64,000 nt of DNA from JANXQG01 sp964615095 (GTDB lineage Bacteria > Planctomycetota > Planctomycetia > Pirellulales > Thermoguttaceae), in the NCBI GenBank assembly GCA_964615095.1, contig CAZTPX010000011.1:46662-110661 (forward strand), in the 5' to 3' direction. Shown in pieces: positions 8,721 through 16,305 of this stretch. Each line of letters starts with the position of its first letter. The first letter of the stretch is position 1. Made by a program: the position numbers and the translations under genes. A model generated the notes under the pieces. It did not search any database. It saw only the letters and a list, made by a program, of their open reading frames with translations, and was not told where the DNA came from.

Positions 8721-10244
8721 TTATAGCGGCTCCCGCTTCTTCTCGGTATTCAGTTCCGGCCCGACCTTCCTCCGCTTGTACGTCACGCTGTACTCGACCC
8801 GCTGCTTCTTTCCCGGCTTGAGGTCCAGAAAATACTTGACGTGCTGCTGATCGACCCGTTCGACGTGCCCAACGGTGTGCAGATCGACATACGCTCCGGC
8901 CTCGTTGCTCGTCCAGCCCTTGGGCTGCTCGTCCGAGCCCCAGAGCACGACGTTGGCGTCGAATTGCCGCTCGACTTCGATCTTGGCGGGCTTGCCGGAA
9001 ACCAGCTCTTCATCGTAGAAGAAGGTCTCGTCGTAATCGATCAGATCGTAATAGAGGACGAACTTGTCGTCCAGCCGCCGTTTGTATTGCCGGGCGACAA
9101 CGTTGGCGATCTTCTGGTCCTTCACGCGACGCTGGATGGAAATGTCCTTATCGGCCCCGACGTTGACTTCCACGCGGTCGCCGATGGGCACGTACTTGGT
9201 CTCCGTGCCGCCAACGTAGGCCAGGTCGTGGTTCTTGTATTCCGAGAAGAGCCTGACGGTGCCGTTGGGAAGCGGCGAAAGGCCGAGATTCTCCATCGCC
9301 GAGAGCTTCTTCTCTTTGCCGGCGTCGTCCAGGAGCTTGACGTTCTTGAAGCGGTAGAACTTGGTGAAGCCCTGGTCACCGGTACGGTCGGAGAGCTTGT
9401 AGATCGATTCCAGCGGCACGTCGACGGCTTTCAGAGCGATTAGGCGTTTCGGTTCCTTGTTTTTGATGTCTTCGCGGCCTTCGATCGTGAAGAGGAAATA
9501 CTCAGAGAGACCTTGCTTGACAACGTCTTTGGCCTTCTCGGCAACGAGAATACTGTCATCAAGTGCTTTTTGTTCGTCACGGTCGGGCTCATCGCCGGCC
9601 TTGTCTTCTTTGGCGTCTTTCGCTTTCCGCCGCATGGCATGTTGAACAGGCATCGAGCCCGGCAGACGGCCGTTGTCATCTTTGGCGTCGCCAGTTACCG
9701 GCCTCCTCGCCAGATCGGCGATCTTCTCCACCAGGTTGATGTTGCCGACCACCAGCCGCGTTTCCGCATTGTCGTACTGCTCGCCGGACTGGTTCGTTAC
9801 CCGCACGTAACCGGTCAGGTTAATCTTCGTTTCTTCCTCGTTAGCGATGCCCACATAATCGGCGGCCCAGGTAATCCCGCTGGTAAAATATCTGATCTCG
9901 ACGGGGATCTTGCCGGCCACCTGGCTCTTGATGTTCCATTGCAGGACGTCGTTCCGGCCGGCGGGAAAGGTCGTATCGACCAGATCGACCTTATCCTGCT
10001 TGTCGAGAATCCTGAACTCGATGGAGGTGGGGTCGATGAGCGTATTCGCCCAAGAGAACTGGATGCGGTTGATGCCCTCTTTGACCGTGAGCAGGCGGTG
10101 CTCGCGGACCATGGTGATGTCTTCGGAGTTGTAGATCGTAAGCTGAACTCCACCCCTCGATGGGATAGTCACGAGATCTACCGCAGCCAAGCACGAGGCA
10201 GGCAGGAAAAGAAGCAGGACTAGGGCAAGTATCGGGTATCTCAT
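8721..10244 (-). CDS. DUF4139 domain-containing secreted protein
   Basis: 507 residues with a clear signal peptide (MRYPILALVLLLFLPASCLA). From about residue 120 the sequence has DUF4139 hallmarks: SGITWAADYVGI, the following LTGYVRVTNQSG and ETRLVVGNINL. Lys/Asp-rich low-complexity stretches lie around residues 195-235, and a beta-rich C-terminal half ends near KKQRVEYSVTYKRR. DUF4139 proteins are found in many bacteria, often beside MuiA-like mucoidy regulators; their biochemical role is unknown. Location is probably periplasmic or cell-surface. It is monocistronic as far as visible, with about 240 bases to the next minus-strand gene upstream. The family call is firm; function is open. Confidence 0.85.
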   Translation of the reverse strand: MRYPILALVLLLFLPASCLAAVDLVTIPSRGGVQLTIYNSEDITMVREHRLLTVKEGINRIQFSWANTLIDPTSIEFRILDKQDKVDLVDTTFPAGRNDVLQWNIKSQVAGKIPVEIRYFTSGITWAADYVGIANEEETKINLTGYVRVTNQSGEQYDNAETRLVVGNINLVEKIADLARRPVTGDAKDDNGRLPGSMPVQHAMRRKAKDAKEDKAGDEPDRDEQKALDDSILVAEKAKDVVKQGLSEYFLFTIEGREDIKNKEPKRLIALKAVDVPLESIYKLSDRTGDQGFTKFYRFKNVKLLDDAGKEKKLSAMENLGLSPLPNGTVRLFSEYKNHDLAYVGGTETKYVPIGDRVEVNVGADKDISIQRRVKDQKIANVVARQYKRRLDDKFVLYYDLIDYDETFFYDEELVSGKPAKIEVERQFDANVVLWGSDEQPKGWTSNEAGAYVDLHTVGHVERVDQQHVKYFLDLKPGKKQRVEYSVTYKRRKVGPELNTEKKREPL

Positions 10245-10484
10245 GGCGGCGTAACCCTAGTATAATTCGGGAGTTCGGGCAATGCGAGAGGCGGCAGGGA
10301 GGCTCTTGGAACCGCCTATTGGACGAACGCCAGCAGCCATAAGTTCCGCCCGATTTTCAGCCCTCCAAGACCCCGAAAAAAACTTGGAAAATTTCCCGGA
10401 ACTTGCCCGAAAATGCCCTGAGACACCCGAATTCTCTGCAAATCCTTATGCAAATTTTCCTGCAAACCCAGCCCCGATCCCGCC

Positions 10485-10889
10485 TCAAGGCTTCCTGCTG
10501 GCGGGGTAGATGTAGCCCAGGATCAAGCTTATCAAGTCCCAATAGCCCTTGATGAGAGGCAACGCTACGCCCACGACCAGCAGAGGCAATGTCCACCGCT
10601 TGCTGCGCAGCCACTTCGTTGCCTCGTCCCATCGGTCTATGGGAGGCGGGTTGTCAAGTCGTTTTCTGATTTCAACGCACTTAGGCTCAACCCGAAATAT
10701 CCCATCAGCCAACTTGCTAATTGCCCCAGCCGAAATAAGCCCGTTCAAGGCGTCCAAATTCTTTTTTTTGGTATCAGCACTGTAGCCAGGAACCTCCTCC
10801 AACACTACATCTTCTTTCCCAGCAAAAAAACGCTGGTCGCAGAACCGCACGAGTTCTTTTTCGTAATCATCAAGGATAGGCTCTTCCAT
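10485..10889 (-). CDS. Small membrane-anchored protein, unknown
   Basis: 134 residues from the ATG at 10889 (a GTG one codon earlier is also possible); GGAGGAG lies just upstream. Residues about 20-75 are soluble and helix-rich (DTKKKNLDALNGLISAG, then KLADGIFRVEP) and resemble a small winged-helix or adaptor domain. A hydrophobic C-terminus (LPLLVVGVALPLI, then LISLILGYIY) suggests one or two membrane segments. The start overlaps the stop of the upstream small gene in a TGATG arrangement, so the two form a coupled pair. It sits at the edge of the eroded defence-type island. No family recognised; real gene status is likely because of the ribosome site and coupling. Confidence 0.55.
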   Translation of the reverse strand: MEEPILDDYEKELVRFCDQRFFAGKEDVVLEEVPGYSADTKKKNLDALNGLISAGAISKLADGIFRVEPKCVEIRKRLDNPPPIDRWDEATKWLRSKRWTLPLLVVGVALPLIKGYWDLISLILGYIYPASRKP

Positions 10890-11086
10890 CACTCCTCCTC
10901 CCCGCCGAACATTTCGTGCTGCTTGTCCTTGCCGGACTTCCTGGCGCGTGGGGCTTTCTTGGTCGTCCTGAAATCCCGTGACGGCGGCGCGTCAAGCCTT
11001 TGCCCGCCAGCAGTTCGGCTGCGGCCCTTGCCGGGTGTCACGAACCCCCCATGATTGTATTTGAGAATTTTGGAGAGAGCAAGCAA
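10889..11086 (-). CDS. Small basic protein, unknown
   Basis: 65 residues from a TTG start with AGGGG four bases upstream. The sequence is basic in the middle (TTKKAPRARKSGKDKQ) and ends in an acidic tail (FGGEEE). QHEMF near the end resembles, loosely, the pentapeptide used for sliding-clamp binding (Q-x-x-L/M-F); this is only a visual similarity. It overlaps the following membrane-protein gene by the TGATG junction. It could also be the surviving end of a longer gene. Modest confidence. Confidence 0.35.
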   Translation of the reverse strand: MLALSKILKYNHGGFVTPGKGRSRTAGGQRLDAPPSRDFRTTKKAPRARKSGKDKQHEMFGGEEE

Positions 11087-11269
11087 GCACCCCTTGATCT
11101 TGGGGGTTCAACTGGGGAAAATCAGGCAATGAACTGCCTAGCCATCATTGCCGTTGCCGTCCTGCTCTTGCTGCCGTTCCCCACCATCGGGTACCCCATC
11201 CAGTTTTTGCGGTCAAGGCTGGTGTGACGGATGGCGACACGCCCTGAAACGAGAAAGGATTGTAGTGCG

Positions 11270-11897
11270 ATGAGTATTCCCGATTTCCAAAGTGTAATGC
11301 TGCCACTGTTGCAAATTCTTGGGGATTGCCAAGACCATGTAATGCGGGATGTACAGAACGCTGTTGCGGATAAGTTCAAATTGACCGAAGAAGAGCGGAA
11401 GGAAATGCTGCCAAGTGGACAAACGACGGTCATTGCGAATCGTGTGGGGTGGGCAAAAACCCATCTGAAGAATGCGGGAGTACTCGAACAACCGAAGCGT
11501 GGCGTGGTGCGAATCACGGATACGGGCCAGGGAGTCCTTGCCGAACATCCCGATTCGATTAACATGCAGTACTTGGAGAAGTTCCCAGCCTACCTTGCAT
11601 TTCGTGACAAAAAGCAGGAACACGAAGACGATGGAGGAATTGCCCCGCCAGTAGAAACGCAAACGCCCGAGGAACTGCTTGAGAATGGCTATAAGACCCT
11701 GAGGGAGGCGTTGGCTGCCGAACTGCTTGACCAGGTGATGAAATGCTCACCGGGATTCTTCGAGCGGTTGGTTGTCGAACTCCTCGTGGCTATGGGCTAT
11801 GGCGGGTGCAAACCTGATGATTGAGCACGGGGTTGGCGTAACGACCTATCGCACGTTCGTTTTGAAGCGAGTTGATTCCGATTACTTTGAGGAGTAG
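11270..11897 (+). pseudogene. mrr: mrr-like restriction gene with catalytic domain deleted
   Basis: The first frame begins at ATG 11270 (AAGGA upstream) and encodes the Mrr N-terminal winged-helix domain: SVMLPLLQILGDC, then VGWAKTHLKNAGVL and FFERLVVELLVAMGYGG. It stops at 11824. Directly after GYGG, in the +1 frame from 11814, the sequence reads LMIEHGVGVTTYRTFVLKRV and then DSDYFEE with a stop at 11897, which is the usual C-terminus of Mrr. Everything between (the PD-(D/E)XK nuclease core, roughly 100 residues) is missing. So an internal deletion has fused the two ends out of frame. Mrr enzymes cut methylated DNA; this copy cannot. The surrounding DNA looks more AT-rich than the neighbouring housekeeping genes, which fits an acquired island. 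Confidence 0.85.
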
Positions 11898-11969
11898 GAG
11901 GGCTGGGCGTGGGCGGATCCCCAGCAGCCCGTTGAGTCGTGGGATTTCAGGGAACAGAGAACATTAGCC

Positions 11970-12701
11970 ATGGCTATTTACGATGTGTTTTCCAAGCGCG
12001 GTAAGCCGTTACCCAGTGTTTTCCAAACCAAGACTATCCCACAGCCGTTGCGCCAGCAGGTGCTTTGGATATGGCGAGACCTACTTTTTCCCCTTGGACA
12101 GATCGAAATCCGTAGTGGTCAACCATTCGGCAACAGCACTATGAAAGCGATTCGGGACGCGGTGTGCCGAGAACACGGACTGCCGAGATTCTCCACGAGC
12201 GACCAGGCGGAAGAGGATCTTATCACCGCATTGCTGCAAGTTCAGGACACGAGGATTGTCGTTGATATGATCGAGAGGTCATTCAAACATCTCTTGGAAC
12301 TTCCGCAGTGGCAAGCGACCAAGTTACCGCCGGGGAAGTTGCAAGAGAGCATTGAAGAACTAAACCATCGTTTTCGTGAGCATGGCGTTGGGTTTCAGTT
12401 CGATATCCATGCTCAGCGACTTATCCCCATCAACTCGACATTCACGTACGAAGAGGTTGTTCGCCCTGCGCTGGCGATTCTTGCTCATCCTGATTTCGCC
12501 AACGCCAACAAGGAATTTATCGAGGGGTGGGACGATTTTAAGAAGAGCGATTTTGACGATTGCCTCGTCAAGTGTGGCTCGTGCTTCGAAAGCGTGATGA
12601 AGATTATTTGCGACAAGAAGGGCTGGAAGCCGGCGGGCAGGCCGAAGACCCCCGCAATAGTCGGTCTCTTTTCGTGCTTTCGTCCTTTCGGGATTTCGTG
12701 A
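11970..12701 (+). pseudogene. Truncated STM4504/CBY_0614-type (AbiJ-related) protein
   Basis: The frame of 243 codons begins MAIYDVFSKRGKPLP. It continues with IPQPLRQQVLWIWRDLL, ELNHRFREHGVGFQF and CFESVMKIICDKKGW, which matches my memory of the STM4504/CBY_0614 family, often linked to AbiJ-type phage defence. That family normally continues for some 60-80 residues after CDKKGW. Here the last 25 or so residues are unrelated and come from a TTTCGTGC-type intergenic repeat, so the C-terminal part has been lost. The product is probably inactive, though a short protein could still be made. It lies directly after the broken mrr gene, which points to a decayed defence locus. Confidence 0.65.
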
Positions 12702-12752
12702 TTATTTGACCTTCGGTGTTGCCTCGTCGTTTTTTGCGTGGAAGAAATTCGC

Positions 12753-13172
12753 CTAGCGGCCCTGTCGCTCTTGTCGCGGCCAGATCACCTCGGGCTGATT
12801 AGGCTCGACCTTCCGCTGGGGCTGAATGCCATAGTGGACGAGCGTTGAATCGAGACTTACGCCGTCGCCCAGCAATCCATCGGACTGCGTGTGGATGCCG
12901 GCCCCAGATCCAGGGGTCTTGGCCCGCTGGCTACCGGTCCGACAGACTCGCTCAAAGAAGTCGGTGGCTACCTTGTCGTCTCGTTCCGTTCCGCGGCCCA
13001 TGCCCCCCAGGATAACGTAGTCGACCGCGTAGGAATCCAACAGTTGGGGAAACTCGGCCCTGGCAAGCTGCTCGCTGCCGAAGAACTCCGCTCCCACGGC
13101 CCGGCCGCCATGCACAAAGATGAAACCGACCGTGCCGTGCGGGACTGCGGGAACAATCCGTTTGCGGACAGC
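12753..13172 (-). pseudogene. Partial duplicate of the DUF6569 (ARPP-1) gene
   Basis: This 420-base stretch is nearly identical to 14080-14499, the 3' part of the complete gene at 14080-15144, including VGFIFVHGGRAVGAEFFGSE and DYVILGGMGR, and ends with the same ERQGR and stop. Similarity ends abruptly at 13172, two bases from the stop of the Uma2 gene. The fragment therefore has no start of its own (an internal GTG could serve at best). It is a truncated copy made by a duplication that left the Uma2 gene between the two copies. Confidence 0.85.
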
Positions 13173-13174
13173 GG

Positions 13175-13834
13175 CTACGTCGTCCTCTCGCGCCCCAAGC
13201 CGGCATCGAAGACGGCGGTCACAGCGACGGCGAAGGTTGGCAGAAGCACGGACGTGGCCGTTGTTCCGCGCGGAAATTCGCCGTGGACGCGATAGGCCGC
13301 CCCGTCGAGAACCAGCACAAGGATCGTTTCCGCCTTGGGATCGACAATCCAGTATTCCGCGATGCCCGCCTGGGCATACTCTCGGCGTTTCGTTATCAGG
13401 TCCCTTTGCCTGTCTTCCTCCTCCTCGCTGACGACTTCCACCGCGAGGTCCGCTCCCTCGGGCTGGCGGTGCGGATCGATAATACGCCCCGGCTTGAGAA
13501 AAACAACGTCCGGATCACGATACTTGCCGGCCCACAAGCGGATGGGCAGGGGCGCGAAAAACACCTCGCCGGCGCCGAGAACCGCGACGCAAGCCTGCAA
13601 GAGGCGATAGAGATAGCCTGTAATCCGCTGGTGGATAGGATTTGGCAAGGGAAGCACCTCGATCTGGCCGTCCGAAAGCTCCACGAGCCGCCTGCTCCGC
13701 TCTTCCAGGGCCAGATATTCGTCTTCGGTCCATTGGCCTTGCGGCGGGAAGAGTAAAGCGACCGCCCACGCCGGAGCGCCGGGCTCCGAAGGAGGCGGAG
13801 GAAAGGTCGACGGTGGAAACATAGAAGTAGCCAT
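13175..13834 (-). CDS. Uma2 family (DUF820) putative endonuclease
   Basis: 219 residues. Uma2 features are clear: WTEDEYLALEERSRRLVEL, PNPIHQRITGYLYRLL, YRDPDVVFLKP, LAVEVVSEEE and KRREYAQAGIAEYWIVDP. The Asp of RDPD, the Glu of VEVVSE and the downstream Lys/Tyr region correspond to the PD-(D/E)XK-like core of the family, which is widespread in cyanobacteria and planctomycetes; no cellular role is established. The N-terminal 20 residues are Pro-rich. The ribosome site at 13834 is weak (GAGCG). The stop is 2 bases from the break of the duplicated DUF6569 fragment, so this gene lies between the partial and the full copy. Confidence 0.85.
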   Translation of the reverse strand: MATSMFPPSTFPPPPSEPGAPAWAVALLFPPQGQWTEDEYLALEERSRRLVELSDGQIEVLPLPNPIHQRITGYLYRLLQACVAVLGAGEVFFAPLPIRLWAGKYRDPDVVFLKPGRIIDPHRQPEGADLAVEVVSEEEEDRQRDLITKRREYAQAGIAEYWIVDPKAETILVLVLDGAAYRVHGEFPRGTTATSVLLPTFAVAVTAVFDAGLGRERTT

Positions 13835-13979
13835 ATCGCTCTATTCTAGCGAAAGGCCATCGGCAGAACAAGATCGCGGTCTCGCGGAGGTGTACATCGA
13901 GAGGAAAGGGGTCGGGGGTGTCGTTTACGATACATTTCGACCCAAATACGACTCCCAACCCCGTTTCTCGGCAGATGCC

Positions 13980-14083
13980 TAAGGACCGGCGAATCAATAA
14001 CTGCCATAGTCGCCTTTCGCTCCGCGAAAGTTGCGCTACTTTCGCGGAGCGAAAGGCGACACTTATTTCTGCGTCAGTCCTAA
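13980..14083. repeat. Nested palindromic element with TAAGGACCGG ends
   Basis: The left end reads TAAGGACCGGCGAATCAATA. The right end, on the other strand, reads TTAGGACTGACGCAGAAATA, an imperfect match. Between them is a perfect 23-base inverted repeat (14009-14031 with 14038-14060) containing CTTTCGCTCCGCGAAAG. The same ends enclose a different core at 32742-32865. The right end overlaps the stop codon of the DUF6569 gene. Confidence 0.75.
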
Positions 14084-15144
14084 CGGCCCTGTCGCTCTTG
14101 TCGCGGCCAGATCACCTCGGGCTGATTAGGCTCGACCTTCCGTTGGGGCTGAGTGCCATAGTGGACGAGCGTTGAATCGAGGCTTACGCCGTCGCCCAGC
14201 AATCCATCGGCCTGCGTGTGGATGCCGGCCCCAGATCCAGGGGTCTTGGTCCGCTGGCTGCCGGTCCGACAGACTCGCTCAAAGAATTCGGTGGCCACCT
14301 TGTCGTCTCGTTCCGTCCAGCGGCCCATGCCCCCCAGGATAACATAGTCGACCGCGTAGGAGTCCAGCAATTGGGGAAACTCGGCCCTGGCAAGCTGCTC
14401 GCTGCCAAAGAACTCCGCGCCCACGGCCCGGCCGCCATGCACAAAGATGAAACCGACCGTGCCGCGGGGGACTGCGGGCACAACCCGTTTGCGGACAGCA
14501 TCGAGCTTCCTCTCCACGGCGGGAGATTTTAAAGCCCTTTCCAGGCTTCCCGTGGAGTTCTCTGCTCCGAGCGAGGAGTTGTTGCTCGCCACCCCGCGCC
14601 AGACCTCGCTTTGCGATGCCCCGCGGCGCAGCTCGCCCTGGACTGATTGCGGTACCTTGGCGTTGGCCGCCGAGAAGTTCTGCTCGCCCGCCCAGCGATG
14701 TGCCTCGACGCAGAAGACCTCCAGGTCGAGCCGCTGGCCCGGCCCGAGCACCGTATCGTGGCGGACCGTGCGGGTTTGCATGCCGCCCTTGATCACGTCG
14801 CCCATCATCAGCAGGATATAGGCCTCTTTGCCACGGTTCTCTACGCTTACGACCGGCACCGAGCCGCCCGCCTTCTCGCTGATCACCAGCGTGCCGCGGG
14901 TGAGGGCCTCGTCGAGCGTCTGCCACGCGCCGTGCAGCAACGGCACGTCATCCACCAACACCGGGTAGATGGCCAAGCGTTGTTCGACGATCGGGGCGGC
15001 GATTTTGACGCCGTTGAAGAATTGTGCCAACTCGGCCACATGCCGGTCGGTGGGCGGTCGCTGAGCAAGTGCTGCGCCGCTGGTGGTCAGGAATACGCCC
15101 GAGACAACAAGGGCCGCAATTGGGGTAAAATGGGGAACTTTCAT
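14080..15144 (-). CDS. DUF6569 / ARPP-1 family secreted protein
   Basis: 354 residues with a signal peptide (MKVPHFTPIAALVVSGVFLT). The body has the DUF6569 (ARPP-1) pattern: LDEALTRGTLVISEKAGGSV, VENRGKEAYILLMMGDVIKG, then LDLEVFCVEAHRW, SEVWRGVASNN and VILGGMG near the end. ARPP-1 proteins were named from association with rhodanese and phosphatase superfamily genes; their activity is unknown. GAGG precedes the ATG at 15144. The last 140 residues are duplicated in the fragment at 12753-13172. The C-terminal tail past about residue 315 is Gln/Pro-rich. Exported; function open. Confidence 0.8.
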   Translation of the reverse strand: MKVPHFTPIAALVVSGVFLTTSGAALAQRPPTDRHVAELAQFFNGVKIAAPIVEQRLAIYPVLVDDVPLLHGAWQTLDEALTRGTLVISEKAGGSVPVVSVENRGKEAYILLMMGDVIKGGMQTRTVRHDTVLGPGQRLDLEVFCVEAHRWAGEQNFSAANAKVPQSVQGELRRGASQSEVWRGVASNNSSLGAENSTGSLERALKSPAVERKLDAVRKRVVPAVPRGTVGFIFVHGGRAVGAEFFGSEQLARAEFPQLLDSYAVDYVILGGMGRWTERDDKVATEFFERVCRTGSQRTKTPGSGAGIHTQADGLLGDGVSLDSTLVHYGTQPQRKVEPNQPEVIWPRQERQGR

Positions 15145-15667
15145 GATTCTCGCCTCAAGTCTGTTTGTTGACGAACGTTTCGGACGCCAACGATTAGACG
15201 ACGCGAAGGGCCTATAAGTTCCCGGTAGGTCCCGTTTGCCGAACGGGATCTACAGGGTGGGAGCAGATTGCGTTGCAAGCGCAGGCCCACCCTGGCGTGC
15301 GCAAGAGTGGCGAATGGGAGCGGAGAGAGTTTAATGCCGTTTTTGTTCCCGCGCGCGCCAGGCGGATACCGAACCCGAAGGGTTCAAAGCTATTAGCCGG
15401 TGGTAAGCGCAGCGCCACCACCGGATAACGGAGAGCGGAAGACCTACCCGACCCCGTAGGGGTCGCAGCGGCGCGGCTCTGCGACCCCTACGGGGTTGGG
15501 GATGTGGTCCCGATCATTACCCCGGGTGCGCTGCGCGACCCGGGGCTAATTGCTGACATCCCTTCGGGATGAAGACCGGTGTCCGCCGTGTCTGGAATAA
15601 AAATGACGCGTAGGAGACCAACGCTTTTCGCCGTTTCATCCCATTACACGGTCTTGCCGAGAGGGAT
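15145..15667. repeat. Cluster of at least five different palindromes
   Basis: No gene seen. Hairpins visible: GTAGGTCCCGTT/AACGGGATCTAC (15225-15253), GAACCCGAAGGGTTC (15371-15385), CCGGTGGT/ACCACCGG (15397-15424), an 18-base pair of arms with ACCCCGTAGGGGTCGCAG (15451-15468 with 15479-15496), ACCCCGGG/CCCGGGGCT near 15519-15546, and CATCCCTTCGGGATG (15558-15572). Each is of a different sequence family. Confidence 0.7.
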
Positions 15668-16228
15668 CTAAAGATAATCCGCAAACAGCTCTCGGCTGGG
15701 CCGCGGCAAGACGATCTCGGAAACCAACAATCCCCGCTGGCGGGCCTCGTCGGCCGCGGCATCGACGCCGGCCCTCACGTCCGATACGCTGCCGGTCATC
15801 AACAAGAGTCCTTTGCCGCCGAGGGCCATGGCCACGTGGATGCGGAAGAGCGTCACGCGGGCGGCCTTCGCCGCACGGTCGGCGGCGGCCAGGATGCTCA
15901 CGCCGCTGAACGTCTCCACGACTCCCAAGGCCCCGGCCTCGTCGGAACTCAAAACGACCGACTGGCCCAGGGCCGGAAAGACCGACTCGTGGACGTTGGG
16001 GATCGTCAACTCGTCGATCACCGCGCTGGAACCGGCCTTGGTGCCGGCCGCCACCGCCGCTTCCACGTCGCTCACTGAGCCGCCTACCACGACCAGGTAC
16101 TTTCCCGAACAGATCGTGCGGGCGATGATCTGGTTGACCGAGGCCGCCTTGAGCATTTCGTCCTGGGCCAAGTAGCCTACACCCACGCTGGAGAATTCAA
16201 TTGCGCCGATCGCTTTGCCGATAGACAT
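15668..16228 (-). CDS. pduT: PduT-type tandem-domain microcompartment shell protein
   Basis: 186 residues made of two BMC domains: MSIGKAIGAIEFSSVGVGYL to about residue 90, and GALGVVETFSGVSILAAAD to about 175. The order and length match BMC-T proteins of the PduT kind. The segment RTICSGKYLVVVGGSV places Cys40 where PduT has the cysteine that holds a [4Fe-4S] cluster at the trimer pore. The C-terminal IVLPRPSRELFADYL also fits. PduT-type trimers sit in the shell and are thought to let electrons cross it. AGGA lies eight bases before the ATG. The gene follows pduS, separated by 77 bases that include a perfect hairpin. No enzymes or BMC-H/BMC-P shell genes are in the window, so the compartment it serves is unknown. 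Confidence 0.88.
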   Translation of the reverse strand: MSIGKAIGAIEFSSVGVGYLAQDEMLKAASVNQIIARTICSGKYLVVVGGSVSDVEAAVAAGTKAGSSAVIDELTIPNVHESVFPALGQSVVLSSDEAGALGVVETFSGVSILAAADRAAKAARVTLFRIHVAMALGGKGLLLMTGSVSDVRAGVDAAADEARQRGLLVSEIVLPRPSRELFADYL

Positions 16229-16249
16229 TCGCTTGGTTCCTATAAAGTG

Positions 16250-16300
16250 TCCGGCACACTCCGTGTGCCGCTAAGTCATCGGCACACGGAGTGTGCCGGA
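16250..16300. repeat. Perfect 21-base hairpin between pduS and pduT
   Basis: TCCGGCACACTCCGTGTGCC (16250-16269) and its exact complement (16281-16300) flank a short loop; the pairing extends one more base inward. It sits between pduS and pduT and could reduce transcription into pduT or stabilise the upstream transcript end. No T-tract on either side. Confidence 0.75.
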
Positions 16301-16305
16301 TACGA

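Noticed and set aside
11129..11227. 32-codon plus-strand frame encoding a hydrophobic peptide (MNCLAIIAVAVLLLLPF)
   Set aside because: It looks like a membrane helix, but the ribosome site is poor and the length is within chance; kept here as a note only.
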